32,670 nt of DNA from Clostridiales bacterium. GTDB lineage: Bacteria; Bacillota; Clostridia; Saccharofermentanales; Saccharofermentanaceae. Both the position numbers and the translations under genes were made by a program. The DNA lies in contig JAFWPB010000029.1 in assembly GCA_017545245.1 (NCBI GenBank), positions 1-32,670 of the forward strand, read 5' to 3'. Position 1 is the stretch's first letter. Each line of letters begins with the position of its first letter. The notes under the pieces were generated by a model. It was not told where the DNA came from. It saw only the letters and a program-made list of their open reading frames with translations, and ran no database searches. This document shows, piece after piece, positions 16,329 through 23,979 of this stretch.

Positions 16329-16354
16329 AAAAAAGGACCACTTGGGTGATCCTT
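16329..16354 (-). terminator. Terminator/attenuator between rpmH and rnpA
   Basis: On the minus strand AAGGATCAC pairs with GTGGTCCTT (one G-T pair, CCAA loop), followed directly by a run of T. The plus-strand positions are 16333-16354 for the stem and 16329-16334 for the A/T run. The stem starts in the rpmH stop codon. It should reduce transcription into rnpA relative to the abundant L34 message. Confidence 0.8.
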
Positions 16355-16487
16355 ATACGGTAAGACTCTTTCTGCCCTTCAGTCTTCTTCTCTTCAGAAC
16401 ATCGCGGCCTGTAGCGGTCTTCATTCTGGCACGGAAACCGTGAACCTTCGATCTCTGTCTTTTCTTAGGCTGATATGTCATCTTCAT
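16353..16487 (-). CDS. rpmH: 50S ribosomal protein L34
   Basis: A 44-residue very basic ribosomal protein, read directly from the sequence. It begins [20 protein letters not shown], contains the family pattern [19 protein letters not shown] and ends in [13 protein letters not shown] lies 9 bases before the ATG. It is the first gene of the conserved rpmH-rnpA-yidD-yidC-jag cluster and has its own near-perfect promoter. In most Firmicutes dnaA lies directly upstream on the opposite strand; here alr is there instead. Confidence 0.97.
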   Translation of the reverse strand: MKMTYQPKKRQRSKVHGFRARMKTATGRDVLKRRRLKGRKSLTV

Positions 16488-16556
16488 ATGGATCTACCTC
16501 CAAAATTAGTTTCTTTACCTTTTCTTACACGAATAATCGATACGAATAGCGATAGA

Positions 16557-16585
16557 ATTATACTAGGTGTCAGGCATAAAGTCAA
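16557..16585 (-). promoter_or_regulatory. Strong sigma-A promoter of rpmH
   Basis: TTGACT (16580-16585), a 17-base spacer and a perfect TATAAT (16557-16562) on the minus strand lie about 70 bases before the rpmH ATG. The -35 begins 7 bases after the alr stop, and no terminator is visible between alr and rpmH. Confidence 0.92.
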
Positions 16586-16592
16586 GCACGGA

Positions 16593-17780
16593 TCACCAGA
16601 TCGAACTGTGCATCTGGACGATCTTGCCATCCTTGATGTAAACGCGTGGAATTCTCTTTCCGACCAGGCATGTCACTTCATAGTTGATGGTGTCCAGCAT
16701 ATCAGAGATTTCGTCGACCGGGATCTCCGCCTCGACACCTCTTGCCTTCTGCTTCCCGAAAAGAACTACCTCATCGCCTACCTTCGGTTTCTCGTCAAAA
16801 TCCGTCACGTCCACCATGCACATATCCATGCAGATATTGCCGACCACAGGTGCACGTTTGCCGTGGATCAGGACTTCCGCGCGGTTACTCAAGCGGCGCA
16901 GATATCCGTCCGCATAGCCGATTGCGATCGTTGCGATGGTACTCGGTCTTTCGGTAGTAAAATGACGGCCGTAGCTGATCGTCTCTCCTACCGGGATCTC
17001 CTTGACGTGTACGACGCTTGACTTCAGCGTCATAGCCGGACGCACTTCAAAATCCGTATAAGGAGCAGGACAGTCCTTCGGCATCATGCCGTAGGTAATC
17101 AGGCCGGAACGGACCATATCCATATGCATCTGCGGGAAACGAAGGATACCGGCACTGTTGCAGATATGTTTGGTCGGGATCACCAGACCACGCTTTTCCA
17201 GTTCTTCCGCCATCTTGGTAAAAGATTCGAACTGCTTCATGGTATATTCATCATCGTCAGTATCGGACATGGCAAAGTGCGAGAACATACCCTCGATCTC
17301 AATGCCCGGAAGCTCCGCGATTGCTAGGATTGCTTCGACCGAAGACTCACCCTCCAGGAATCCCAGACGGTTCATGCCGGTGTCGTATTTAATATGGATG
17401 CGCGCCGTACGCTCCAGGATAATGGCTTTCTTCGAGATCGCCTTGGCATATTCAAGAGAATATACTGCCTGCTCGATATCATTTTCGATCAGCTGGGAAA
17501 TACGTCTCGGATCAGTATGGCCGAGGATCAGGATCGGTGCCGTAATACCATTCTGACGAAGTTCGATAGCCTCGTCCAGCATCGATACGGCAAGCTTATC
17601 CGCGCCGTTTTCAAGAAGGACTCTGGCTGTCTCGATCGCACCATGTCCGTAAGCGTCCGCCTTTACGACCGCCATGATTTTTGCCGAGCGCTTGGTCACA
17701 CGCCGGATCTCGCGCATATTTTCAGCCAGTATATCCAGATTGATCTCCGCCCAGGAGCGGTTCGGAAAATTCTCCATCAT
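16593..17780 (-). CDS. alr: Alanine racemase
   Basis: A 395-residue PLP enzyme that interconverts L- and D-alanine to supply D-Ala for peptidoglycan. The N-terminal TIM barrel carries the PLP Lys40 in AVVKADAYGHGA. The C-terminal domain has the SYGRHF segment and IAIGYADGY with the second catalytic Tyr region, followed by the conserved metal-independent block around VGNICMDMCMVDVT. The start at 17780 is supported by AAGGA at 8 bases and an ATGA overlap with the nnrD stop; the second ATG at 17777 is equally possible. The open frame reaches 17801 but has no better site. It is the last gene of the run that begins near 23770. Confidence 0.95.
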   Translation of the reverse strand: MMENFPNRSWAEINLDILAENMREIRRVTKRSAKIMAVVKADAYGHGAIETARVLLENGADKLAVSMLDEAIELRQNGITAPILILGHTDPRRISQLIENDIEQAVYSLEYAKAISKKAIILERTARIHIKYDTGMNRLGFLEGESSVEAILAIAELPGIEIEGMFSHFAMSDTDDDEYTMKQFESFTKMAEELEKRGLVIPTKHICNSAGILRFPQMHMDMVRSGLITYGMMPKDCPAPYTDFEVRPAMTLKSSVVHVKEIPVGETISYGRHFTTERPSTIATIAIGYADGYLRRLSNRAEVLIHGKRAPVVGNICMDMCMVDVTDFDEKPKVGDEVVLFGKQKARGVEAEIPVDEISDMLDTINYEVTCLVGKRIPRVYIKDGKIVQMHSSIW

Positions 17781-18718
17781 GATTGCATTCCTTCTTCCCA
17801 CTTTACCAATTTAAAGCACTCATCAAAATACTGCCAGAGCATCGTCGGGAGCATCGCACGCTGACCATGTTCCTTTGAACAAAGCTTACCTGCAAGGCTG
17901 TGGATTCGCACGGCACAGACCGCTGCATCTTCTTCCGTCATTCCCTGTGCAAGGAGTCCGGTAAGAAGTCCGGCCAGCACATCGCCGGAACCGCCCTTCG
18001 CGAGCCCTGAGTTTTCCTCCTGATTACTATACCACTTCCCATCAGGGGTAAATATGTTCGTTTGGTTACTTTTCAATACCAATATGACACCGTTTTCCTT
18101 GGCAAAAGCACTGGCGGACGCCATATCTCCGGGCTGATAGCCGGGAAGGAGACGGGAAAATTCCCCAAGATGAGGAGTCAGCACTGCCGGTGCCAGTCCG
18201 AGAGAAATACGTGAAAAGACTGCGTTTCTTACCTGTTCGTCCTTTGCCAGAAGCGAAAGTGCACCCGCGTCCAAAACCAGATGCGGCGCCGTTTTGGCTG
18301 CTACAACCACGTTGACCGCCAGTTCTTTTCTTTCCGGCGGAACACCGGGACCGACCAGGCATGCGTCTTTGTCACACAAAACTTCAGAAAACCAGCTAGG
18401 ATCCGAAATTCCAGAAGCAGCAAGCGGCACCAGTTTCGAAGCCGGATCCGCGATGGCTTTGTCTGGAATGGCGATACCCAGCGCCTCCGGGCACATCGTC
18501 ATCAATGGAACAAGAAGATCTCTTTCCGTCAGGATATAGACCAAGCCTGCTCCGCTTCGAAGTGCGGAGGAAGCCGCCATATACGCAGCACCGCCCATGC
18601 CCACACTTCCGGCATAGAGCAAAACTTTGCCAAAAGTGCCCTTGTGGCCGGAATTCGGGCGCACAGGGCACTTGCTCGCGATCATTTCGTTATTCAGGAT
18701 CACTGGTGTATTCTCCAT
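17777..18718 (-). CDS. nnrD: ADP/ATP-dependent (S)-NAD(P)H-hydrate dehydratase NnrD
   Basis: A 313-residue ribokinase-like enzyme that repairs damaged hydrated NAD(P)H (NADHX/NADPHX). It matches the C-terminal YjeF domain: FGKVLLYAGSVGMGGAAYMA near the N-terminus, an ALRSGAGLVYI strand-turn, LVLDAGALSLLA, and the nucleotide-binding GGSGDVLAGLL with the catalytic Asp. The N-terminal epimerase domain (NnrE) that is fused in many bacteria is absent, so this is a stand-alone dehydratase; no nnrE is seen in this window. GAGGTG lies 5 bases before the ATG. In many Firmicutes this gene neighbours alr, as here. Confidence 0.93.
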   Translation of the reverse strand: MENTPVILNNEMIASKCPVRPNSGHKGTFGKVLLYAGSVGMGGAAYMAASSALRSGAGLVYILTERDLLVPLMTMCPEALGIAIPDKAIADPASKLVPLAASGISDPSWFSEVLCDKDACLVGPGVPPERKELAVNVVVAAKTAPHLVLDAGALSLLAKDEQVRNAVFSRISLGLAPAVLTPHLGEFSRLLPGYQPGDMASASAFAKENGVILVLKSNQTNIFTPDGKWYSNQEENSGLAKGGSGDVLAGLLTGLLAQGMTEEDAAVCAVRIHSLAGKLCSKEHGQRAMLPTMLWQYFDECFKLVKWEEGMQS

Positions 18719-18733
18719 CTTTTCACCTCAAGT

Positions 18734-19669
18734 TCAGCGCTTCGGCACTTCACTGATCGTGGAGATATCGAAAGGTGTCTCCTGATATACATAGTAATTC
18801 AGCCAGTTCATAAACAGGAGCGTCGAGCTGGAACGCCACTTCATATGGGGTTCCTGCGTCGGATCGTCATTCGGGAAATAGTTCTTCGGCACCTCGATCG
18901 GCAGTCCTTTTTTCACATCACGGAAATACTCGTCACGCAAAGTGTTCACATCGTACTCAGAGTGTCCGGTAATGAAGATCTGTCTTCCGGAAAGATCAGA
19001 AACTGCGTACACGCCGCTCTCTTCCGACTCGGAAAGGATACGGAGGTTCGGATGACGCTCGATATCTTCCTTTCTCACTTCGGTGTGACGGGAGTGCGGA
19101 ACATAGAAATAGTCGTCAAATCCGCGGAACAACTTGACCGGCTTGGTATAGGTCATGCTGTGCTCGAACACACCGAACATTTTCTTTGGAAGATTGTACT
19201 TCGGGATCCCGTAGTGGTGATAAAGACCGGCCTGTGCGCCCCAGCAGATGTGCAGGGTGCTGTAGACATGGGTCTTGCTCCAGTCCATGATCTCACAAAG
19301 TTCTTTCCAATAAGCCACTTCTTCAAAATCCATGAGTTCGACCGGTGCACCGGTGATGATCATGCCGTCGTAGAAGCGCTCTTTCACATCTTCAAAAGTC
19401 TCGTAGAACTTCACCAGATGCTCGGTCGCCGTATGCTTCGGATGGTAAGAAGCCGTATAAAGAAGGTCGATGTTCACCTGCAAAGGAGAATTCGAAAGCG
19501 CGCGGAGAAGCTGTGTCTCTGTCGCGATCTTATTCGGCATCAGGTTCAGTATCAGAAGATGAAGCGGACGGATGTCCTGATTATAGGCACGCTCCTCCGT
19601 CATCACAAAAATGCGCTCTTTTTCTAATATGCCGGTCGCCGGCAAGTTGTTTGGAATTCGGATAGGCAT
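18734..19669 (-). CDS. metA: MetA-family homoserine O-acyltransferase, probably O-acetyltransferase
   Basis: A 311-residue enzyme that activates homoserine for methionine synthesis. The catalytic Cys142 lies in [13 protein letters not shown], and the conserved His and Glu lie in ITGHSEYD. MetA proteins were named homoserine O-succinyltransferases, but position 111 decides the acyl donor: Gly in the succinyl enzyme of E. coli, Glu in acetyl-CoA-using Bacillus enzymes. Here residue 111 is Glu (in GAPVELMDF), so acetyl transfer is predicted. The start at 19669 ([10 protein letters not shown]) fits AGGAGG 10 bases upstream; an in-frame TTG at 19678 is too close to that site. It lies 5 bases after the kinase gene and 15 before nnrD. 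Confidence 0.94.
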   Translation of the reverse strand: MPIRIPNNLPATGILEKERIFVMTEERAYNQDIRPLHLLILNLMPNKIATETQLLRALSNSPLQVNIDLLYTASYHPKHTATEHLVKFYETFEDVKERFYDGMIITGAPVELMDFEEVAYWKELCEIMDWSKTHVYSTLHICWGAQAGLYHHYGIPKYNLPKKMFGVFEHSMTYTKPVKLFRGFDDYFYVPHSRHTEVRKEDIERHPNLRILSESEESGVYAVSDLSGRQIFITGHSEYDVNTLRDEYFRDVKKGLPIEVPKNYFPNDDPTQEPHMKWRSSSTLLFMNWLNYYVYQETPFDISTISEVPKR

Positions 19670-19674
19670 CGTGA

Positions 19675-20694
19675 TCAACCCTCCTCATCCATACAAAGGA
19701 ATTCATTCAGAATCGATGTTCTCGGCACGAACGTCTCCTTCGCCTGCGGGATCTGGCTCAGCCAGGTCTGCAGCATGCGGGCCTTGGCGACGGCTTTTTC
19801 AATATTTGCGAAAGCCTTCGGAGGAACCGTTCTCTCCATAAATACGGAAGGTGCCAGAAGTCCCTGCTCATAAGCAGCAAGTGCCTCTTCAATATCATGC
19901 TTCGCCATGGCCGCGATAACCAGCGGTTCGTAAGCCAGAAAAGAGTTGACGTGATAATCGGCACGGGTCAGATAATCACGGTAGTAATTCTGCTCGGAAT
20001 TTTCGATCATCGGCCAGTAGTCGATCGTCGTCAGTGCATGCGCACCTCTGTGTCGGACGTCACGTACGATACGGCGGAGCATGCGGAGATCATCGCTGTC
20101 CAGAAGTCTTCTGTCTGACATGACAGAAGCATAAGGCATGATGAAAATGCCCAGATACTGCTCTTTTTCAAAGCTTCCTGTCGTAATATCGCAAAGACCA
20201 TGCAAGCCTTCTACTACGACCACGCCGTCCTTACCGATGTAAAGCGGCGGTTTATTGGATTCCACACGCTGACGGACCATAAAATCAAAAGTCGGCGGAA
20301 CCACTTCGTCGCCACTAACGAGTTTAGCCAGGTCAATGCTGGCCAGACGCATATCCAGTGTATCTACGCTTTCGTAGTCCGGTCTTCCTTCCTCGTCAAA
20401 ACTCGGGGATCTTGTATCGTAATAGTCATCGAGGGACAGACGGCTGGCCTTCTTTCCTCTTCTTTCCAAAGCGGAAACCAGACGGTCCGTAAAAGTTGTC
20501 TTTCCAGATGAAGTCGGGCCGGAAACAAATACGACCTTGACCTTCGGGCGTGCACATACTTCTTTTGCAATTTCTTCTGTCTGACGTATGAAGCGCGCTT
20601 CTGCTTTCTTAATAAATTCCGGAAGTCCGAAAACTCCCAGCATATCTTCCAGATCATCAATGGAGACCCGGATCTTATCGGATAAATTCGCCAT
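19675..20694 (-). CDS. P-loop nucleoside (uridine) kinase-like protein
   Basis: A 339-residue cytoplasmic protein with a phosphoribulokinase/uridine kinase fold. It has a Walker [11 protein letters not shown] (59-68), a [13 protein letters not shown] segment resembling the uridine-binding Asp region (about 96-108), and [12 protein letters not shown] (the Walker-B-like strand). It resembles the clostridial nucleoside kinases that carry a TGS and synthetase-like N-terminal half of about 200 residues, but only a helical lead of about 50 residues is present here. Substrate is unproven; uridine is the usual guess. AGGAGA lies 7 bases before the ATG. Confidence 0.8.
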   Translation of the reverse strand: MANLSDKIRVSIDDLEDMLGVFGLPEFIKKAEARFIRQTEEIAKEVCARPKVKVVFVSGPTSSGKTTFTDRLVSALERRGKKASRLSLDDYYDTRSPSFDEEGRPDYESVDTLDMRLASIDLAKLVSGDEVVPPTFDFMVRQRVESNKPPLYIGKDGVVVVEGLHGLCDITTGSFEKEQYLGIFIMPYASVMSDRRLLDSDDLRMLRRIVRDVRHRGAHALTTIDYWPMIENSEQNYYRDYLTRADYHVNSFLAYEPLVIAAMAKHDIEEALAAYEQGLLAPSVFMERTVPPKAFANIEKAVAKARMLQTWLSQIPQAKETFVPRTSILNEFLCMDEEG

Positions 20695-20715
20695 GATATC
20701 TTCTCCTAACTTTCA

Positions 20716-21318
20716 TCACTTGTCAGTAAAGTCGGAAAGAACCAGCATGCTGACAAGTTTGTCGTACCAGTATTGTAAAAAACGAGCGACACAGAACACG
20801 ATACCGGGAATAAGGATAGCGGCACAGATGATGAGGACCACTATCACTACGATATATACACCGCCGGAGATAACACCTAATACGGTAGCAAAAGTTCCGG
20901 CTGTATCCACATATTTGGCTGTGAATTGTTCAAGTGTCTTATTCAAATATGAGATGAGGAAGTCCTGAAGATCTCCAAAAGAGACGGACAACTTCGGACG
21001 TGCCCACGCTGTGATCAATAAGGTCAGTGCGCCTATCTTCGTAAGCTGCACCAGTAAAACAGGAATCTTGCCCCAAATGGGCATTCGGTAATAGGCAAAG
21101 CAGATTGCCGGGCAGAAGAAAAAAAGCACGATAAAAACAATGATCTTCGGCAGGAAACCACCTGTGATCCAGGTATTCAAGCCACCGGTCAGGTAATTGT
21201 AAACCACCAGAAGATCAACAAAAATGCCATATAAAAGAAAAAGAGAGGTGTGGCGTCGGTTCTCGAAATCAGTATCGCTCCATAAACGTCCGAGTAATAA
21301 TCCTTCCAGATAATCCAC
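20716..21318 (-). CDS. Membrane protein of unknown function
   Basis: A 200-residue protein with about four membrane segments (about residues 25-45, 53-75, 85-103 and 148-180) and a short acidic N-terminus. I do not recognise a family. The start codon is GTG at 21316-21318, preceded by GAGAGGG about 8 bases upstream. It lies 21 bases before the kinase gene and is part of the same minus-strand run; the context gives no clear clue to function. Confidence 0.7.
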   Translation of the reverse strand: MDYLEGLLLGRLWSDTDFENRRHTSLFLLYGIFVDLLVVYNYLTGGLNTWITGGFLPKIIVFIVLFFFCPAICFAYYRMPIWGKIPVLLVQLTKIGALTLLITAWARPKLSVSFGDLQDFLISYLNKTLEQFTAKYVDTAGTFATVLGVISGGVYIVVIVVLIICAAILIPGIVFCVARFLQYWYDKLVSMLVLSDFTDK

Positions 21319-21385
21319 TTCTTAATCCCTCTCGAAAAAATAATCTTCGTCTATTGTATCAAAAATGCAGGATTTCGTCATCTGC

Positions 21386-21802
21386 TTAACGCAGGCGGAA
21401 AGAAGTCTTGGCTACTTCCTCGATCACCTGACGGTACGCTGCCCATTGTTTCGGGAAACTGCTGACACCACAGGCTTTCAAGGTCTCACCATCCGAGAAG
21501 CGGATGATCACTGACCAGTCCTGCGGAAAAGAACCTGTCATCGAACCCATAAGATGACCGATTCCCTGCGCATAATCCATCGCCCAGCTGAGAAGCTCCG
21601 TCGCAGGAAGTTTCTTGCGGATATTGGCTACCGCTTCAGGAGAAAGTGCTCTGACAAAATCGTTATTCCACATATGTGTGTCCGTCCAGGCAAGTCGTCC
21701 GGCCGCAAGATCGATCATCGCCTTCAGGCTCCCTCTCCTGTACCCGGAAAGCTCCGTCTCGATCGAAACGATATCATTGTAATCATGTTTCGTATCACTC
21801 AT
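21386..21802 (-). CDS. Small hypothetical protein
   Basis: A predicted 138-residue soluble protein, rich in Trp and acidic residues in its first half (TDTHMWNNDF, DYAQGIGHLMGS), with no signal peptide or membrane helix. I do not recognise a family. The open frame could extend to 21877, overlapping the propeller gene, but the start at 21802 has CGAGG 8 bases upstream. An alternative TTG at about 21853 with GGTGA upstream is possible. It lies directly after the beta-propeller gene and probably shares its promoter. Confidence 0.6.
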   Translation of the reverse strand: MSDTKHDYNDIVSIETELSGYRRGSLKAMIDLAAGRLAWTDTHMWNNDFVRALSPEAVANIRKKLPATELLSWAMDYAQGIGHLMGSMTGSFPQDWSVIIRFSDGETLKACGVSSFPKQWAAYRQVIEEVAKTSFRLR

Positions 21803-21849
21803 TGATAATGCCTCGTTTACCCATACCACTTCATGCAATACCGTCTTAC

Positions 21850-23769
21850 TCAAGATATCTTCACCCCGTAGATGCAATTCGAACGCTGGCCGATGACGAT
21901 CATGCCATCGACAACGATCGGCGATGCCTCAAAGTTACCCAAATCTTTTACCATCAGACCCTGGATCAAGCCGACACGTGTACCTGTTGAACCATCAACG
22001 AGATGGATCTGTCCCTGGCTGTCTGCGATGACGATATAAGCATTGCCTTCCTCATCGTATACATCTACCGGAGAACTCCATGAATACGTATTCCACTCAT
22101 ACTTCCATATCTGATTACCGGTCGTCTTGTCATACGCAACCATGATGTTGCCCTTCCAGGCACTCTGTGTTTTGCAGTAAGAGAAGATGACCATATTTGA
22201 GATCGATTTTTTACCGATGATCGGTGTACCCAGCGCACCACCGTTAATATCATCACTTGAGTTTGCCGCATTGTGCGTCCAGCAGTTCTGGGATGTCTGC
22301 CATACATCGGCACCGGTCATGGCATCGAACTTATATGTGAACGACGCACCCTGATAATCGCCTACGATATCTTTCTGCCAGTCAACTTCTGTCGCGGTAT
22401 AAAGATATACATGTCCATTCTCTTCTTCGATGACCGGAGTTACGTCCGAGTCGTCGTCGAGTCTTCTGGACCATACGAGACTCAATGTATTCAGATCAAT
22501 ACAAAGAAGATTACCGGCGTTATCCGTACACCATCCGTAATGATCGTAGATGGCCATAGAACTCTCGATACCGAGCTGCTTACCGGAAACATTATCAAAG
22601 ATATAGCGGTAAGCGATCGTCTGCGGCGCGATCTTCAGAACACCAGTGTCTGCATTGAACTGAGTATTCAGTTTCACGGTATAGATCATGCCGTTCTCAC
22701 TTGGATAAATCAATGTATCTGCTTCGCCGTCAATGATCGGAGAAGAGTCACATGCGCCCCATGTTGTACGATGTGCACGTGAATCGAGACCCGGCTGGTA
22801 GTGCATCAATTCACAGTTCAGAAGATTATAGATTCGATAGCCGATCTCGCCTCTTACACCATTATCGTCGCCCTGTCCTACATAGAGGATCGGATAGCCG
22901 CGCGGATCGATCGCAGGGGTTCCCTTGATGGTCGCGCCGACATTAAGCGGCTCTCTGGTCTTCTGTCCATCATCGAGATCCAGGAAGTAAACGTGACCAT
23001 CCTGTGTTGCAATGATGACCTCAGTCAGATTCTGCTTCGTACGCTTGTCCGGAACCATGTTCATGAGCTGCTGGATCTTATAATCCCATCTTACCGCTAC
23101 CGGCTGACCAGTCCAGCCTACGCCGAACCAGGACCAGCTTGTGGAAAGTGGTGTGCTCTTGCTTCCTACCTGATCAAATGTCCATACCTTCTCGAAGTGC
23201 TGGTCGACCGGCTTGGACGTATCAACAGATACCGTACCCCAGGAGGCACAGTTACGGAAGTTATTTCCACGGAAAGTAAGAATACCCGGAACCGTCTGAT
23301 AAAACAGCGGATCGCCAAGAGAAATCGGTGTTTCTCTCTGATATCCGCTTATGCGCTCATCGCCCTTATACACATCCTGAGAAGCACCGCGGCCGGAAGG
23401 AGAATACTCTGCCTTAGGCGTACCCGCCTGAACGCCCAGCTGTGCCGTCGCCGGATAAAGAACCGGATTCTGATAGGATTCGATCTTTACTTCTGGTGTC
23501 GGTGTTGCCGTTGCGACAACGATACCGGTATTATTGATCGTCTCCCCTTTATCATCTGTTTCAACAGAAGTTACCTTGGAACCGGAAGCAGTATTCTCTG
23601 GAACTTTCTTCTCGTCTTTCGACTTGGTAAACGTGACCACAGCAAGAATCACTGTTGATGCAACAAGCAACACAGTGACTATAAACAGGATATAGATACC
23701 CGTGTTGTTGCTCACACGGCGTGGTCTATAGAACTGGTTTTCATAACGTACGTTTTCTGGCTTTTTCAT
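21850..23769 (-). CDS. Membrane-anchored PQQ-type beta-propeller protein
   Basis: A 639-residue protein with a short cytoplasmic N-terminus, one transmembrane helix (about 24-48), a Thr/Ser-rich linker (about 52-95) and a large extracytoplasmic region of repeated beta-propeller blades. Several blades show the PQQ-like repeat pattern of Gly-Asp/Asn turns and Trp-bounded strands (for example VYFLDLDDGQ, LLCIDLNTLSLVWSRRL, MVAYDKTTGNQIWKYEW and IHLVDGSTGTRVG). It is probably a binding or scaffold protein at the cell surface; an active PQQ enzyme is unlikely in a fermentative Clostridium. A strong promoter lies upstream. GGAGAGG lies 3 bases before the ATG. Confidence 0.85.
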   Translation of the reverse strand: MKKPENVRYENQFYRPRRVSNNTGIYILFIVTVLLVASTVILAVVTFTKSKDEKKVPENTASGSKVTSVETDDKGETINNTGIVVATATPTPEVKIESYQNPVLYPATAQLGVQAGTPKAEYSPSGRGASQDVYKGDERISGYQRETPISLGDPLFYQTVPGILTFRGNNFRNCASWGTVSVDTSKPVDQHFEKVWTFDQVGSKSTPLSTSWSWFGVGWTGQPVAVRWDYKIQQLMNMVPDKRTKQNLTEVIIATQDGHVYFLDLDDGQKTREPLNVGATIKGTPAIDPRGYPILYVGQGDDNGVRGEIGYRIYNLLNCELMHYQPGLDSRAHRTTWGACDSSPIIDGEADTLIYPSENGMIYTVKLNTQFNADTGVLKIAPQTIAYRYIFDNVSGKQLGIESSMAIYDHYGWCTDNAGNLLCIDLNTLSLVWSRRLDDDSDVTPVIEEENGHVYLYTATEVDWQKDIVGDYQGASFTYKFDAMTGADVWQTSQNCWTHNAANSSDDINGGALGTPIIGKKSISNMVIFSYCKTQSAWKGNIMVAYDKTTGNQIWKYEWNTYSWSSPVDVYDEEGNAYIVIADSQGQIHLVDGSTGTRVGLIQGLMVKDLGNFEASPIVVDGMIVIGQRSNCIYGVKIS

Positions 23770-23796
23770 ATACCTCTCCGTAGTTCCCCTCTGATA

Positions 23797-23824
23797 ATTG
23801 TATATAGTATCACAAAGATGTCAA
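23797..23824 (-). promoter_or_regulatory. Sigma-A promoter of the propeller-to-alr run
   Basis: A perfect TTGACA (23819-23824), a 16-base spacer and TACAAT (23797-23802) lie on the minus strand about 30 bases before the propeller ATG. No further promoter is obvious before rpmH, so this site may drive seven genes. Confidence 0.8.
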
Positions 23825-23868
23825 ATACGATACTAAAAAGATGCACAAAAATTCATGCATTCCCCTAG

Positions 23869-23889
23869 TAAAAGTGCCTTTTTCAAGGC
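23869..23889 (-). terminator. Weak terminator after the flavoprotein gene
   Basis: GCCTT pairs with AAGGC across a four-base loop, followed on the minus strand by ACTTTTACT. The stem is only 5 bp and lies about 90 bases after the stop at 23980, just upstream of the next promoter. Termination is plausible but not strong. Confidence 0.4.
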
Positions 23890-23979
23890 AAAAGTAAAAG
23901 AATTAAGAGCATTACGTTTTGCCCAGGCATACATCTTATAAGATCAGTTCGATTGTAAAAGATAAGAATGCATAATACG

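Noticed and set aside
16488..16592. Search for DnaA boxes upstream of rpmH
   Set aside because: No TTATCCACA-like site was seen in the gap, so no origin is claimed here.
18281..19627. 448-codon open frame on the plus strand across nnrD and metA
   Set aside because: It spans two real minus-strand genes and the gap between them, and matches no known protein pattern.
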